Shown here piece by piece: positions 7,989 to 14,837 of a stretch of 23,778 nucleotides of DNA. The stretch comes from Deltaproteobacteria bacterium (GTDB taxonomy: Bacteria; Desulfobacterota; Desulfobacteria; Desulfobacterales; JAFDCJ01). The stretch's first letter is position 1, and every line of letters starts with the position of its first letter. The notes under the pieces were generated by a model. The model was given only the letters and a program-made list of their open reading frames with translations. It did not search any database and had not been told where the DNA came from. Made by a program: the position numbers and the translations under genes. The stretch is taken from assembly GCA_019310665.1 (NCBI GenBank), contig JAFDDW010000004.1, positions 1 through 23,778 of the forward strand, in the 5' to 3' direction.

Positions 7989-8045
7989 TTCGGGTGTCCC
8001 TCCTACGCCCTCCGGGCTTCGGAGGGCGTAGGAGGGACACCTGAA
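7989..8045. repeat. long perfect hairpin (REP/MITE-like) between rpsS and rplV
   Basis: Positions 7993-8014 are the exact reverse complement of 8020-8041, a 22-bp perfect stem with a five-base loop GGCTT. One G-U pair then extends it to about 7989-8045. The stem is GC-rich (CCTCCTACGCCCTCC type). No T run follows, so it is not an intrinsic terminator, and the essential genes downstream imply read-through. It resembles palindromic repeat units that occur in many copies in some genomes. It sits within the S10 operon immediately before the rplV ribosome site. Confidence 0.85.
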
Positions 8046-8068
8046 CACTTAAATAAAGGGATAGGACA

Positions 8069-8404
8069 ATGGAGGTCAGAGCCGTATCAAAATATGTTCG
8101 CATTTCGCCGAGCAAAGTGCGCAAAGTGATTGGTGGTATCAAGGGCCAGCCAGTTGAAAGCGGGCTGCAAAAACTTAAGTTTATGCCCCAGAAATCGGCG
8201 AATATTCTGGAAAAGATTATCCGGTCAGCCGTTGCCAATGCGGATCAAAATGCGGATATTGATATCGATTTGCTTGTTATTCGCAACATCACCGCCGACC
8301 AGGGACCTACTCTGAAGCGTTGGAAAGCACGAGCGCGGGGCAGAGGGACGCGTATTTTAAAGCGAACCAGCCACATAACAGTCATCTTAGCTGAAGAGAA
8401 TTAG
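8069..8404 (+). CDS. rplV: 50S ribosomal protein L22
   Basis: 111 residues, normal for L22, whose beta-hairpin lines the exit tunnel near the macrolide site. The N-terminus MEVRAVSKYVRISPSKVR and the C-terminal hairpin GPTLKRWKARARGRGTRILKRTSHITV are characteristic. The start has GGATAGGA upstream. The gene is separated from rpsS by the hairpin insert and followed by rpsC after 21 bases. Confidence 0.97.
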   Translation: MEVRAVSKYVRISPSKVRKVIGGIKGQPVESGLQKLKFMPQKSANILEKIIRSAVANADQNADIDIDLLVIRNITADQGPTLKRWKARARGRGTRILKRTSHITVILAEEN

Positions 8405-8425
8405 GATTAGCAAAGGAGGTAAAGT

Positions 8426-9079
8426 TTGGGCCAGAAAGTAAATCCAATAGGAATCAGATTGGGAATTGTAAAAACTTGGGAATCACGCTGGTTCGGTGGA
8501 AAGAACTATGCCCAATATATTATAGAAGACCATAAGCTGCGCACCTTCATTAAAAAGAAGCTTTACCACGCTGGTATTTCCCGGATTGAAATCGAACGAT
8601 CAGCCCGACGAGTCCGGTTGCGCATTTACACCTCAAGACCCGGTATTGTGATCGGCAAAAAGGGTGCCGAAATATCGCAACTCAAAAAAGAACTCGAAAA
8701 AATGACCACCCACGAAATTTCCATCGATATCCAGGAGGTCAGAAAACCGGAAATAGAGGCCCAGCTGGTGGCCGAAAATGTGGCCTTGCAGATAGTCAGA
8801 AGGGTCGCCTTTCGGCGCGCGATGAAGCGGGGGGTCACATCTGCCATGCGTTTTGGCGCCCTTGGGGTAAAAATTATCTGCTCCGGACGATTGGGAGGCG
8901 CTGAAATGGCGCGGACCGAATGGTATCTAGAAGGACGCGTGCCATTGCATACGCTGAGAGCTGATATCGATTACGGCTTTATCGAGGCGCGCACCACTTA
9001 CGGAATCATTGGCGTCAAAGTTTTTATTTTCAAAGGAGAAATATTAAAGAAGGATAAGATGGAAATGGCGCCGGCCTAA
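8426..9079 (+). CDS. rpsC: 30S ribosomal protein S3
   Basis: 217 residues. S3 lines the mRNA entry site of the 30S head and takes part in mRNA unwinding. It starts at TTG with a strong AAAGGAGGT six to seven bases upstream, giving M(L)GQKVNPIGIRLGI, the universal S3 N-terminus. The KH domain GxxG-type loop appears as GIVIGKKGAEI at about 73-83, and the C-terminal domain runs through GALGVKIICSGRLGGAEMAR. It is one of five small-subunit genes here that use TTG. Confidence 0.97.
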   Translation: MGQKVNPIGIRLGIVKTWESRWFGGKNYAQYIIEDHKLRTFIKKKLYHAGISRIEIERSARRVRLRIYTSRPGIVIGKKGAEISQLKKELEKMTTHEISIDIQEVRKPEIEAQLVAENVALQIVRRVAFRRAMKRGVTSAMRFGALGVKIICSGRLGGAEMARTEWYLEGRVPLHTLRADIDYGFIEARTTYGIIGVKVFIFKGEILKKDKMEMAPA

Positions 9080-9156
9080 TAACGGCGCAAGGACGTTAGA
9101 CGTCAATTAAAATCATCGGCTTCATGAATAACCGTTAAAGCAACTGGAGTAATTTT

Positions 9157-9573
9157 ATGCTTAGCCCCAAAAAAGTGAAATTCCGAAAGCAGCAAAAAGG
9201 CCGGATGAAGGGTATCGCCCGCCGGGGCAATACATTGAATTTTGGAGAATTCGGTCTACAGGCGGTCGAATGCGGAGCGTTAAACGCTAAACAGATCGAA
9301 GCCGCCCGTATCGCAATGACCCGTCACGTCAAAAGAGGGGGACGTATTTGGATTCGTATTTTTCCCGACAAACCCTTTACGAAAAAACCTGCCGAAGTCA
9401 GAATGGGTAAGGGCAAAGGCGCACCGGAAGGATGGGAAGCTGTCGTACGTCCCGGCAGAATTCTTTATGAAATGCAGGGAGTTGACAAGGAGTTGGCCCA
9501 GGAAGCATGCCGGCTTGCGGCCCATAAGATTTCGGTGAAAACAAAATTTGTTGAGAGGAGCGAAAGCACATGA
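9157..9573 (+). CDS. rplP: 50S ribosomal protein L16
   Basis: 138 residues, full L16, which helps position aminoacyl-tRNA in the A site. It starts MLSPKKVKFRKQQKGRMKG. The central GRIWIRIFPDKPFTKKPAEVRMGKGKGAPEGW and later RPGRILYEMQGV are diagnostic. The 77-base gap after rpsC holds a short inverted pair TAACGG / CCGTTA and nothing else obvious. The stop overlaps the rpmC ATG by four bases. Confidence 0.97.
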   Translation: MLSPKKVKFRKQQKGRMKGIARRGNTLNFGEFGLQAVECGALNAKQIEAARIAMTRHVKRGGRIWIRIFPDKPFTKKPAEVRMGKGKGAPEGWEAVVRPGRILYEMQGVDKELAQEACRLAAHKISVKTKFVERSEST

Positions 9574-9779
9574 AAACCGGCGAGATTAGAGACTTGAACT
9601 TTGGGGAAATGCATCAGAAAGTTTCTGATCTGAAAGAGGAGCTTTTTAATTTGCGATTTCAACATGAAATCGGACAGCTTGAAGATCCTCAGAGAATGAA
9701 ACAAACAAAGCGCGATATTGCGAGGCTAAAAACAATCATACATGAAGTTGCCTTAAACCCAAAGAAAGATAACGAATAG
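9570..9779 (+). CDS. rpmC: 50S ribosomal protein L29
   Basis: 69 residues, typical L29: a two-helix hairpin at the tunnel exit next to L23. The family pattern is visible as LKEELFNLRFQHEIGQLEDPQRMKQTKRDIARLKT. Its ATG overlaps the rplP stop and its TAG overlaps the next initiation codon, so it is translationally coupled on both sides. Confidence 0.95.
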   Translation: MKTGEIRDLNFGEMHQKVSDLKEELFNLRFQHEIGQLEDPQRMKQTKRDIARLKTIIHEVALNPKKDNE

Positions 9780-10045
9780 TGGCTGCCATGAAACAACGAG
9801 GAATGAAAAGACAAATGATCGGAACGGTTGTCAGCAACAAGGCGGACAAAACAGTCACCGTGCTGGTTGAGCGATTGGTAAAACATCAGACGTATCTCAA
9901 ATATGTTAGAAGACGAACCAAATTTGCTGCCCATGACGGCAGCAATGATTGTCAGATTGGTGACCGGGTTCTGATCAATGAGTCCCGTCCGCTAAGCAAA
10001 TCGAAAAGGTGGCGGGTAATTAAAATTGTTGAAAAGGCTGTTTGA
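9779..10045 (+). CDS. rpsQ: 30S ribosomal protein S17
   Basis: 88 residues if started at the GTG that overlaps the rpmC stop (TAGTG). An ATG at 9788 gives 85 residues beginning MKQRGMKRQMIG, which looks more like other S17 proteins. Neither has a good ribosome site, so coupling to rpmC is probable. S17 is a primary 16S rRNA binder with an OB fold. VVSNKADKTVTVLVER, YVRRRTKFAAHDG and IGDRVLINESRPLSKSKRW are the family signatures. Confidence 0.95.
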   Translation: MAAMKQRGMKRQMIGTVVSNKADKTVTVLVERLVKHQTYLKYVRRRTKFAAHDGSNDCQIGDRVLINESRPLSKSKRWRVIKIVEKAV

Positions 10046-10066
10046 TTTTAAAGGGATAAAAAGAAA

Positions 10067-10435
10067 ATGATTCAAGCAGAAACGAGATTAACCGTGGCCG
10101 ATAACTCCGGGGCAAAGGTGCTCTACTGCATTAAAGTTCTTGGCGGCTCCCGCAGACGGTATGCATCGATCGGGGACATTATTGTTGTGTCCGTCAAAGA
10201 AGCCATACCAAATGCTAAAGTGAAAAAAGGCGAAGTGCTCAAAGCCGTGATTGTGAGAACCAAGAAAGAAATCAGACGTCCGGATGGATCTTATATACGT
10301 TTTGATGATAATTCTGCGGTTTTGATTAATGCCGCCCGTGAGCCCATCGGTACCCGTATTTTCGGACCTGTGGCCAGGGAACTGCGCGCCAAGCGGTTTA
10401 TGAAGATCATATCACTGGCACCGGAGGTGCTGTGA
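10067..10435 (+). CDS. rplN: 50S ribosomal protein L14
   Basis: 122 residues, invariant L14 length. L14 forms part of the inter-subunit bridge and the binding site for the silencing factor RsfS. It begins MIQAETRLTVADNSGAKVL, and the L14 signature VKEAIPNAKVKKGEVLKAVIVRTKKEIRRPDGS is intact. It opens the spc operon in the usual order. A GACGAATGA word array begins right at its stop codon. Confidence 0.97.
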   Translation: MIQAETRLTVADNSGAKVLYCIKVLGGSRRRYASIGDIIVVSVKEAIPNAKVKKGEVLKAVIVRTKKEIRRPDGSYIRFDDNSAVLINAAREPIGTRIFGPVARELRAKRFMKIISLAPEVL

Positions 10436-10512
10436 ACGACGAATGACGAACGACGAATGACGAATGACGAATGACAAATGACGAATGACAAATGTTCGTC
10501 ATTCGAAAAGGG
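10436..10512. repeat. GACGAATGA word array between rplN and rplX
   Basis: About seven copies of the seven- to eight-base word (GACGAAT/GACAAAT, unit ATGACGA) run head to tail. They end with the inverted word TTCGTCATTCG and the tail CGTCATTCGAAAAGGG (10497-10512). The same 16-base tail is present at 16648-16663 before rpmJ. The array fills the spacer up to the rplX ribosome site. Confidence 0.9.
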
Positions 10513-10530
10513 TTTTTGGAGATACTGCTT

Positions 10531-10860
10531 ATGATGGCGAATAAGTGCTTAATAAAAAAAGATGATAAAGTTAAAGTCATCGCCGGCAAGGATAAGGGTA
10601 AGATCGGGAAAGTATTGAAAGTCAACCGCAAGAAAAGCCGCATTCTTGTCGAGAAGATAAATGTTGTCAAAAGGCATAGTAAACCGAGTAGCCAAAATAA
10701 ACAGGGCGGAATTATCGAAAAGGAAATGCCGATCCAATGGTCCAATGTCATGGTGATGTGTAACAAATGTGTTACTCCCGCACGTGTTAAAATGCAAAGG
10801 CTGGAGGACGGGGAAAAGATTCGTGTCTGTGTAAAATGCGGCGAGGCGCTGGATAAATAG
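10531..10860 (+). CDS. rplX: 50S ribosomal protein L24, zinc-ribbon form
   Basis: 109 residues from the ATG at 10531, with GGAG nine bases upstream. A longer in-frame extension to 10492 runs back into the word repeat and is rejected. L24 initiates 50S assembly. Its KOW motif is at DKVKVIAGKDKGKIGKVLKV. The C-terminal half carries two CxxC pairs (Cys77, Cys80, Cys100, Cys103), a probable zinc site that many L24 proteins lack. It lies between the word array and rplE. Confidence 0.95.
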   Translation: MMANKCLIKKDDKVKVIAGKDKGKIGKVLKVNRKKSRILVEKINVVKRHSKPSSQNKQGGIIEKEMPIQWSNVMVMCNKCVTPARVKMQRLEDGEKIRVCVKCGEALDK

Positions 10861-10882
10861 GACCGTTTGTCGGAGGATCAGA

Positions 10883-11422
10883 ATGTCACAATTAAAAGAG
10901 TTTTACTATAAAGAAGCAGTCCCCAAACTGATTGAGACCTTTAAGTATAAAAACATCATGGAAGTTCCCAAACTGCAAAAGGTAGTCTTGAACATGGGTC
11001 TGGGCGAAGCGATTCAAAATATCAAGCTGCTGGATTCAGCCACTGCGGAACTTAAAATGATTGCCGGGCAGCATCCGGTGATAACGCGAGCCAAAAAATC
11101 TATTGCCGCCTTTAAGCTAAGGGAGGGGATGCCTATTGGCTGCATGGTAACCTTGCGGCGTGAGCGCATGTATGACTTTTTTAACAAACTGGTGGGCATC
11201 GCCCTTCCGCGAGTCCGTGATTTCAGGGGCTTATCAGATAAAGCCTTTGATGGCCGCGGAAATTATTCGCTGGGAATCAAAGAACAAATCATATTCCCGG
11301 AGATTGATTTCGATAAAATTGACAAAATCAAAGGGCTTAACATTACTGTGGTAACAAGTGCCAAAACCGATGAAGAGGGTAGGGAACTCCTGCGGTTGTT
11401 AGGCATGCCTTTAAGGAACTGA
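10883..11422 (+). CDS. rplE: 50S ribosomal protein L5
   Basis: 179 residues, full L5. L5 binds 5S rRNA and contacts S13 and P-site tRNA. It shows the 5S-binding N-terminus with VPKLQKVVLNMGLGEA, then RAKKSIAAFKLREGMPIGCMVTLR, DFRGLSDKAFDGRGNYSLGI and the C-terminal VTSAKTDEEGRELLRLLGMP. It is preceded by CGGAGGA. The following 276-base gap before rpsN is entirely occupied by repeats. Confidence 0.97.
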   Translation: MSQLKEFYYKEAVPKLIETFKYKNIMEVPKLQKVVLNMGLGEAIQNIKLLDSATAELKMIAGQHPVITRAKKSIAAFKLREGMPIGCMVTLRRERMYDFFNKLVGIALPRVRDFRGLSDKAFDGRGNYSLGIKEQIIFPEIDFDKIDKIKGLNITVVTSAKTDEEGRELLRLLGMPLRN

Positions 11423-11698
11423 GGTTCTGGGTTCAAAGGTTCAGAGGTTCAGGGTATAAGGCGCAGGGCTAAAGGCGCAAGATAAAAAAAATACCACGGA
11501 AGAACACGGAAAGTCACGGAAAAAGAAATATAATTAAAAGCAATTTTTAGCTTTCCGCCGCAGGCGGTTTAATAATTCTGTGTAACTCTGTGAAAAATCC
11601 GTGGTTAAAAAAATAAAAATAAGAATCCATTCCGCTTAAAGGTTTGAAGGTAGAAAGTATAGGGTTCTGGGTTTAAAGGTTCAGATTAGGAGGACGAT
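11423..11698. repeat. composite repeat insert between rplE and rpsN
   Basis: Two direct copies of a GGTTCTGGGTTYAAAGGTTCAG block (11423-11443 region and 11663-11685) flank an imperfect palindrome at about 11493-11605. The palindrome has CCACGGA/ACACGGA/TCACGGA words on the left answered by TCTGTGT/TCTGTGA/TCCGTGG on the right, with a small CCGCC-GCA-GGCGG hairpin near its centre. No coding potential is visible. The insert ends where the rpsN ribosome site begins. Confidence 0.8.
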
Positions 11699-11884
11699 TT
11701 GGCAAAAACGGCGCTTAGAAATAAAGCGATGAAAAAACCTAAATTTAAGGTAAGAGCTTACAACCGATGTCCGATTTGCGGCCGACCCAGAGCGTATTTA
11801 AGAAAGTTCGGTGTCTGTCGGATTTGCTTTCGTGATTTTGCATCAAAAGGAAAGCTGCCCGGAGTGGTAAAATCAAGCTGGTAG
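11699..11884 (+). CDS. rpsN: 30S ribosomal protein S14, zinc-binding type (type Z)
   Basis: 61 residues, the short zinc form of S14, which sits in the 30S head. It starts at TTG with TAGGAGGA upstream. The four zinc ligands are Cys24 and Cys27 (RCPICGRP) and Cys40 and Cys43 (VCRICFR), and the C-terminal FASKGKLPGVVKSSW is standard. It is isolated by repeat-filled gaps of about 276 bases before and 260 bases after, far larger than the usual spacing. Confidence 0.96.
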   Translation: MAKTALRNKAMKKPKFKVRAYNRCPICGRPRAYLRKFGVCRICFRDFASKGKLPGVVKSSW

Positions 11885-11892
11885 GCTGATTT

Positions 11893-12128
11893 CTGGTAAC
11901 TGGTCACTGGCTGCCGGTCACTGGCAACTGGCAGTTGGTCATTTGAAACTAGCCCCTTAGAGCAATATTTAATACTGGTATCAATATTAGGGGATCTTTT
12001 TTTAAACTGAGAAAATATTACTTAGAACTTTCTGTCTATTATATAGTGAATTTCCGTAAATTTTAAAAGCAGCTTAAAGATTGAGAACCATCCATACGCG
12101 GCACAAAAGGCCAGCAACCAGCGGCCAG
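11893..12128. repeat. CTGGTCACTGG word insert between rpsN and rpsH
   Basis: The left side (11893-11940) is a run of ACTGG/CACTGG/AACTGG words. The right side (12109-12128) carries the complementary CCAGCAACCAGCGGCCAG, so the insert is bounded by inverted word arrays. Between them is AT-rich sequence with a possible hairpin at 11953-11993 followed by seven T. A short relative of the same word family lies between rpsE and rpmD (14139-14184). Confidence 0.7.
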
Positions 12129-12144
12129 AAATTAGGAGAAAACA

Positions 12145-12543
12145 ATGGCGATTAGTGATCCAATAGCTGATATGTTAACCCGCATCCGGAACGCGGCCAA
12201 GGCAAAATTTAACAGCGTGGATGTTCCTGGATCGACAGTAAAAATCGAAGTGGCTAAAATTTTAAAAAGCGAAGGCTTCATCCGGAATTATAAATTCCTT
12301 AAAGATGGGAAACAGGGAATTTTGCGGATTTATCTTAAATATGGTGCCGGACAATCCAATGTAATTTACGAGCTCAAACGCGTTAGCAAGCCCAGCAGGC
12401 GAATTTACGTGCGATGCAAGGAAATCAAGCCGGTTTACAACGGCCTGGGCATTGCGATTCTATCGACCTCAAAAGGGGTTATGACGGATAAAAAAGCACG
12501 TCAGGAAAAAGTTGGCGGTGAAATCCTCTGTCACGTCTGGTAG
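12145..12543 (+). CDS. rpsH: 30S ribosomal protein S8
   Basis: 132 residues, full S8. S8 binds the central domain of 16S rRNA and, in enterobacteria, represses the spc operon. It starts MAISDPIADMLTRIRNA with AGGAG upstream and has the RVSKPSRRIYV and GLGIAILSTSKGVMTDKKAR signatures. The C-terminus CHVW resembles the usual C-x-(V/I)-W end. The 122-base gap behind it is a word-repeat insert. Confidence 0.97.
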   Translation: MAISDPIADMLTRIRNAAKAKFNSVDVPGSTVKIEVAKILKSEGFIRNYKFLKDGKQGILRIYLKYGAGQSNVIYELKRVSKPSRRIYVRCKEIKPVYNGLGIAILSTSKGVMTDKKARQEKVGGEILCHVW

Positions 12544-12547
12544 ACAA

Positions 12548-12655
12548 TAGTTGACTGGTTGATTAGTTGACTGGTTTAATAGTTGAATAGAAAAATGGTT
12601 GCATAGTTTAGTGGTTGAGTGATGTTATCTTTTACCTAATCAACTAAACAACAGG
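12548..12655. repeat. GTTGACTGGTTGATT word insert between rpsH and rplF
   Basis: Repeated words AGTTGACTGGTT, GATTAGTTGACTGG, TAGTTGAATAG and TAGTGGTTGAG fill 12548-12624. The complementary AATCAACTAAAC occurs at the right end before the rplF ribosome site. The same word family, again with an inverted right part, separates rpsK from rpsD (17707-17760). Confidence 0.85.
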
Positions 12656-12665
12656 AGAGCAGCAC

Positions 12666-13205
12666 ATGTCTCGAGTAGGCAAAAAACCGGTTCCGATACC
12701 GGATAAAACCAAAGTAACGTTTGCGGACAGCTTGCTGACCGTAACAGGAGAAAAGGGTACGCTGAGCCAGGCCATAAATCCTGCGATTGGATTGAAGATT
12801 GAAGATGGTGTCATGAATGTCACCATGGTGTCAGAGGACAGAAACAGCCGGGCGTTGCAGGGGCTTACCCGAAGTCTGGCTGCCAACATGATTACAGGCG
12901 TCAACCGGGGATTTGAACGTAAGCTGGAGATCAACGGCATCGGATATCGCGCCGAGCTCAGCGGCAAACAGATTGTTCTTCACGTTGGATATTCGAACCC
13001 TGTTAGCTTTAATTTGCCTGAGGGAATAAATGCAGCCGTTGCAAAAAATAACAATATCATATTGTCCGGGATCGATAAACAGAAAATCGGTTTAGCCGCG
13101 GCAGCTATTCGAAAAATTCGACCGCCTGAGCCCTATAAAGGTAAAGGCATCAAATATGCCGAGGAGCATATTCGAAGAAAAGCCGGTAAGACAGGCACGA
13201 AGTAG
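12666..13205 (+). CDS. rplF: 50S ribosomal protein L6
   Basis: 179 residues, full L6 with two related alpha/beta domains, located near the factor-binding site. It starts MSRVGKKPVPIPDKTKV with AGGAGA upstream. The first half shows LTVTGEKGTLSQ. The second half has the signature INGIGYRAELSGKQIVLHVGYSNP and the C-terminal KIRPPEPYKGKGIKYAEEHI with basic tail RRKAGKTG. rplR follows after 15 bases. Confidence 0.97.
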   Translation: MSRVGKKPVPIPDKTKVTFADSLLTVTGEKGTLSQAINPAIGLKIEDGVMNVTMVSEDRNSRALQGLTRSLAANMITGVNRGFERKLEINGIGYRAELSGKQIVLHVGYSNPVSFNLPEGINAAVAKNNNIILSGIDKQKIGLAAAAIRKIRPPEPYKGKGIKYAEEHIRRKAGKTGTK

Positions 13206-13220
13206 AATGGGGAAGTAAAA

Positions 13221-13589
13221 ATGGGTTCTATGAATATTCGACAGCAAGCTCGTATAAAAAGAAAAAAGAGAGTCAGAAAGAAAATCTACGGGACACCTCA
13301 GCAACCAAGGCTCAGCGTATTCCGCAGTGCAAGACATACATACGCCCAGGTAATCGATGATACGGTGGGCCGTACACTGGCGGCTGCATCCACCATGGAT
13401 CCAGAGGCAAAAAGTGGGCCCAAATTCGAAAACAAAGTTGAAGCGGCAAAATTTGTCGGCAAGCTCGTCGGCGAAAGGGCGCTTGGCAAGGGAATCAAAA
13501 AAGTAGTATTTGATCGTAATGGCTTTTTATATCACGGCCGCATTAAATTCCTTTCGGAAGCAGCCCGGGAAGCCGGTTTGATTTTTTAG
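13221..13589 (+). CDS. rplR: 50S ribosomal protein L18
   Basis: 122 residues, normal L18, a 5S rRNA-binding protein of the central protuberance. The basic N-terminus RQQARIKRKKRVRKK is followed by QQPRLSVFRSARHTYAQVIDD, LVGERALGKGI and FDRNGFLYHGRI, and it ends AAREAGLIF. GGGGAAG lies six bases upstream of ATG 13221. An ATG three codons downstream (MNIRQQ) is an alternative start. Confidence 0.97.
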   Translation: MGSMNIRQQARIKRKKRVRKKIYGTPQQPRLSVFRSARHTYAQVIDDTVGRTLAAASTMDPEAKSGPKFENKVEAAKFVGKLVGERALGKGIKKVVFDRNGFLYHGRIKFLSEAAREAGLIF

Positions 13590-13641
13590 CGCCGCATGTT
13601 GATTTCATTTTATTTTTTTGGGGAGCGAAGGAGACAGGCTC

Positions 13642-14136
13642 TTGTTTAAACAAGATATCGATGAAGTTCAATTAATAGACAAAGTGGTTCATATTAATCG
13701 GGTGGCAAAAGTTGTCAAAGGCGGTCGCCGCTTCAGTTTCAGCGCCATTGTTGTCGTCGGCGACGGTGACGGCTCTGTCGGTTTTGGCCTGGGCAAAGCC
13801 GGTGAGGTACCTGAAGCCATCCGCAAAGGCATGGAAAAAGCAAAAAAGAGCATGGTCAACGTGCCGCTTCTCGAGGGTACCATCCCTTATGAGGTGATTG
13901 GAAGGTTCGGCGCCGGCAGAGTCTTGTTAAAACCTGCTGCTGAGGGAACCGGCGTAATTGCAGGCGGTGCGGTGCGAGCCGTCCTGGAGGCGGTCGGCGT
14001 TAAAAATATTCTGACCAAGTGTCTCGGATCGCATAACCCGCATAACCTGGTTAAAGCGACCATTCAGGGACTTCAACGGCTCGAAAGCCGTGAGCAGGTG
14101 GCTGCCAGGCGCGGCATTGGTGTTGATGATCTGTAG
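13642..14136 (+). CDS. rpsE: 30S ribosomal protein S5
   Basis: 164 residues from the TTG at 13642, which has GAAGGAGA seven bases upstream. The in-frame TTG at 13618 would put the ribosome site inside the gene and is rejected. S5 is at the mRNA entry and decoding region and affects fidelity. The N-terminal double-stranded RNA-binding-like domain begins DKVVHINRVAKVVKGGRRFSFSAIVVVGDG with GSVGFGLGKAGEVPEAI, and the C-terminal domain has AGGAVRAVLEAVGVKNILTKCLGS. Confidence 0.96.
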   Translation: MFKQDIDEVQLIDKVVHINRVAKVVKGGRRFSFSAIVVVGDGDGSVGFGLGKAGEVPEAIRKGMEKAKKSMVNVPLLEGTIPYEVIGRFGAGRVLLKPAAEGTGVIAGGAVRAVLEAVGVKNILTKCLGSHNPHNLVKATIQGLQRLESREQVAARRGIGVDDL

Positions 14137-14138
14137 AG

Positions 14139-14184
14139 CGGTCACTGGTCGCTGGCAGCGAACCAGACGCAAGAGACCAGAAAC
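14139..14184. repeat. short GGTCACTGG word insert between rpsE and rpmD
   Basis: GGTCACTGGTCGCTGG is followed by AACCAGACGCAAGAGACCAG, an inverted word pair of the same family as the rpsN-rpsH insert. It fills part of the 76-base gap. Confidence 0.65.
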
Positions 14185-14212
14185 AAGAAAAACAGAAAGG
14201 TAACTAGTCTAT

Positions 14213-14410
14213 ATGGCTGGAATGTTAAAAATAACGCTTGTGAAAAGTATGATCGGACGGCCTGAGAAGCATCGCAAGGTATTGCGAGGAATGGGATTGA
14301 CCAAGCTTAACAGAACCGTCGAGCTGCAAGATACGCCTGCCATACGAGGAATGATCAATGTCGTCTCTCATTTGGTAAAAGCTGAGGAGAAGATAGATGA
14401 AGCTAAATGA
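14213..14410 (+). CDS. rpmD: 50S ribosomal protein L30
   Basis: 65 residues, slightly longer than the 58-60 typical of many bacteria because of the tail VKAEEKIDEAK. It carries the L30 pattern ITLVKSMIGRPEKHRKVLRGMGLTKLNRTVELQDTPAIRGMINVV. The 3' end overlaps the rplO start by 14 bases, so the two genes are translationally coupled. Confidence 0.95.
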   Translation: MAGMLKITLVKSMIGRPEKHRKVLRGMGLTKLNRTVELQDTPAIRGMINVVSHLVKAEEKIDEAK

Positions 14411-14837
14411 ATTATCACCGGCGCGAGGATCGCACAAGGCCCCAAGACGCCTCGGACGTGGTGTGGGGTCGGGTCGCGGAAAGACTGCCGGCCGCGGAAC
14501 GAAGGGATACAACTCCCGTTCCGGAGGTGGGGTTCGCCCCGGGTATGAGGGCGGTCAGATGCCGCTGCATCGCCGTTTGCCCAAACGTGGATTTGCCAAT
14601 ATATTTGGGAAAAATATTGCTGTTATAAATATTCGGGACCTGGCGCGATTTGACAAGGGCACTGTGGTTGATGAGGTGGCGCTCGTTGAGGCGGGACTTG
14701 TTAAAGGCAAGCGGGACGGGATAAAACTACTGGGGCAAGGTGAAATTAAGCATTCCCTGGATGTCAAAGTAGACCTGATCAGCAAAAGTGCCAGAGAAAA
14801 GATCGAAGCGGTTGGTGGAAAAGTAGAGGTAATATAA
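14397..14837 (+). CDS. rplO: 50S ribosomal protein L15
   Basis: 146 residues, full L15, a late assembly protein. It begins MKLNELSPARGSHKAPRRLG followed by the glycine-rich GRGVGSGRGKTAGRGTKG and the signature GGQMPLHRRLPKRGF. The ATG lies inside rpmD and the stop overlaps the secY ATG (TAATG), so it is tightly coupled on both sides. Confidence 0.96.
   Translation: MKLNELSPARGSHKAPRRLGRGVGSGRGKTAGRGTKGYNSRSGGGVRPGYEGGQMPLHRRLPKRGFANIFGKNIAVINIRDLARFDKGTVVDEVALVEAGLVKGKRDGIKLLGQGEIKHSLDVKVDLISKSAREKIEAVGGKVEVI

Noticed and set aside
7989..8045. Hairpin between rpsS and rplV as an intrinsic terminator
   Set aside because: No T run follows it, and essential genes lie downstream on the same strand with no obvious new promoter.
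10436..10512. Direct repeats between rplN and rplX as a CRISPR array
   Set aside because: The units are 7-8 bases with no spacers, and there are no cas genes in the window.
10407..10766. 119-codon minus-strand open frame opposite rplX
   Set aside because: Its C-terminal part is the translated word array (HSSFVIRHSSFVVRHSSF) and the remainder mirrors L24 codons.
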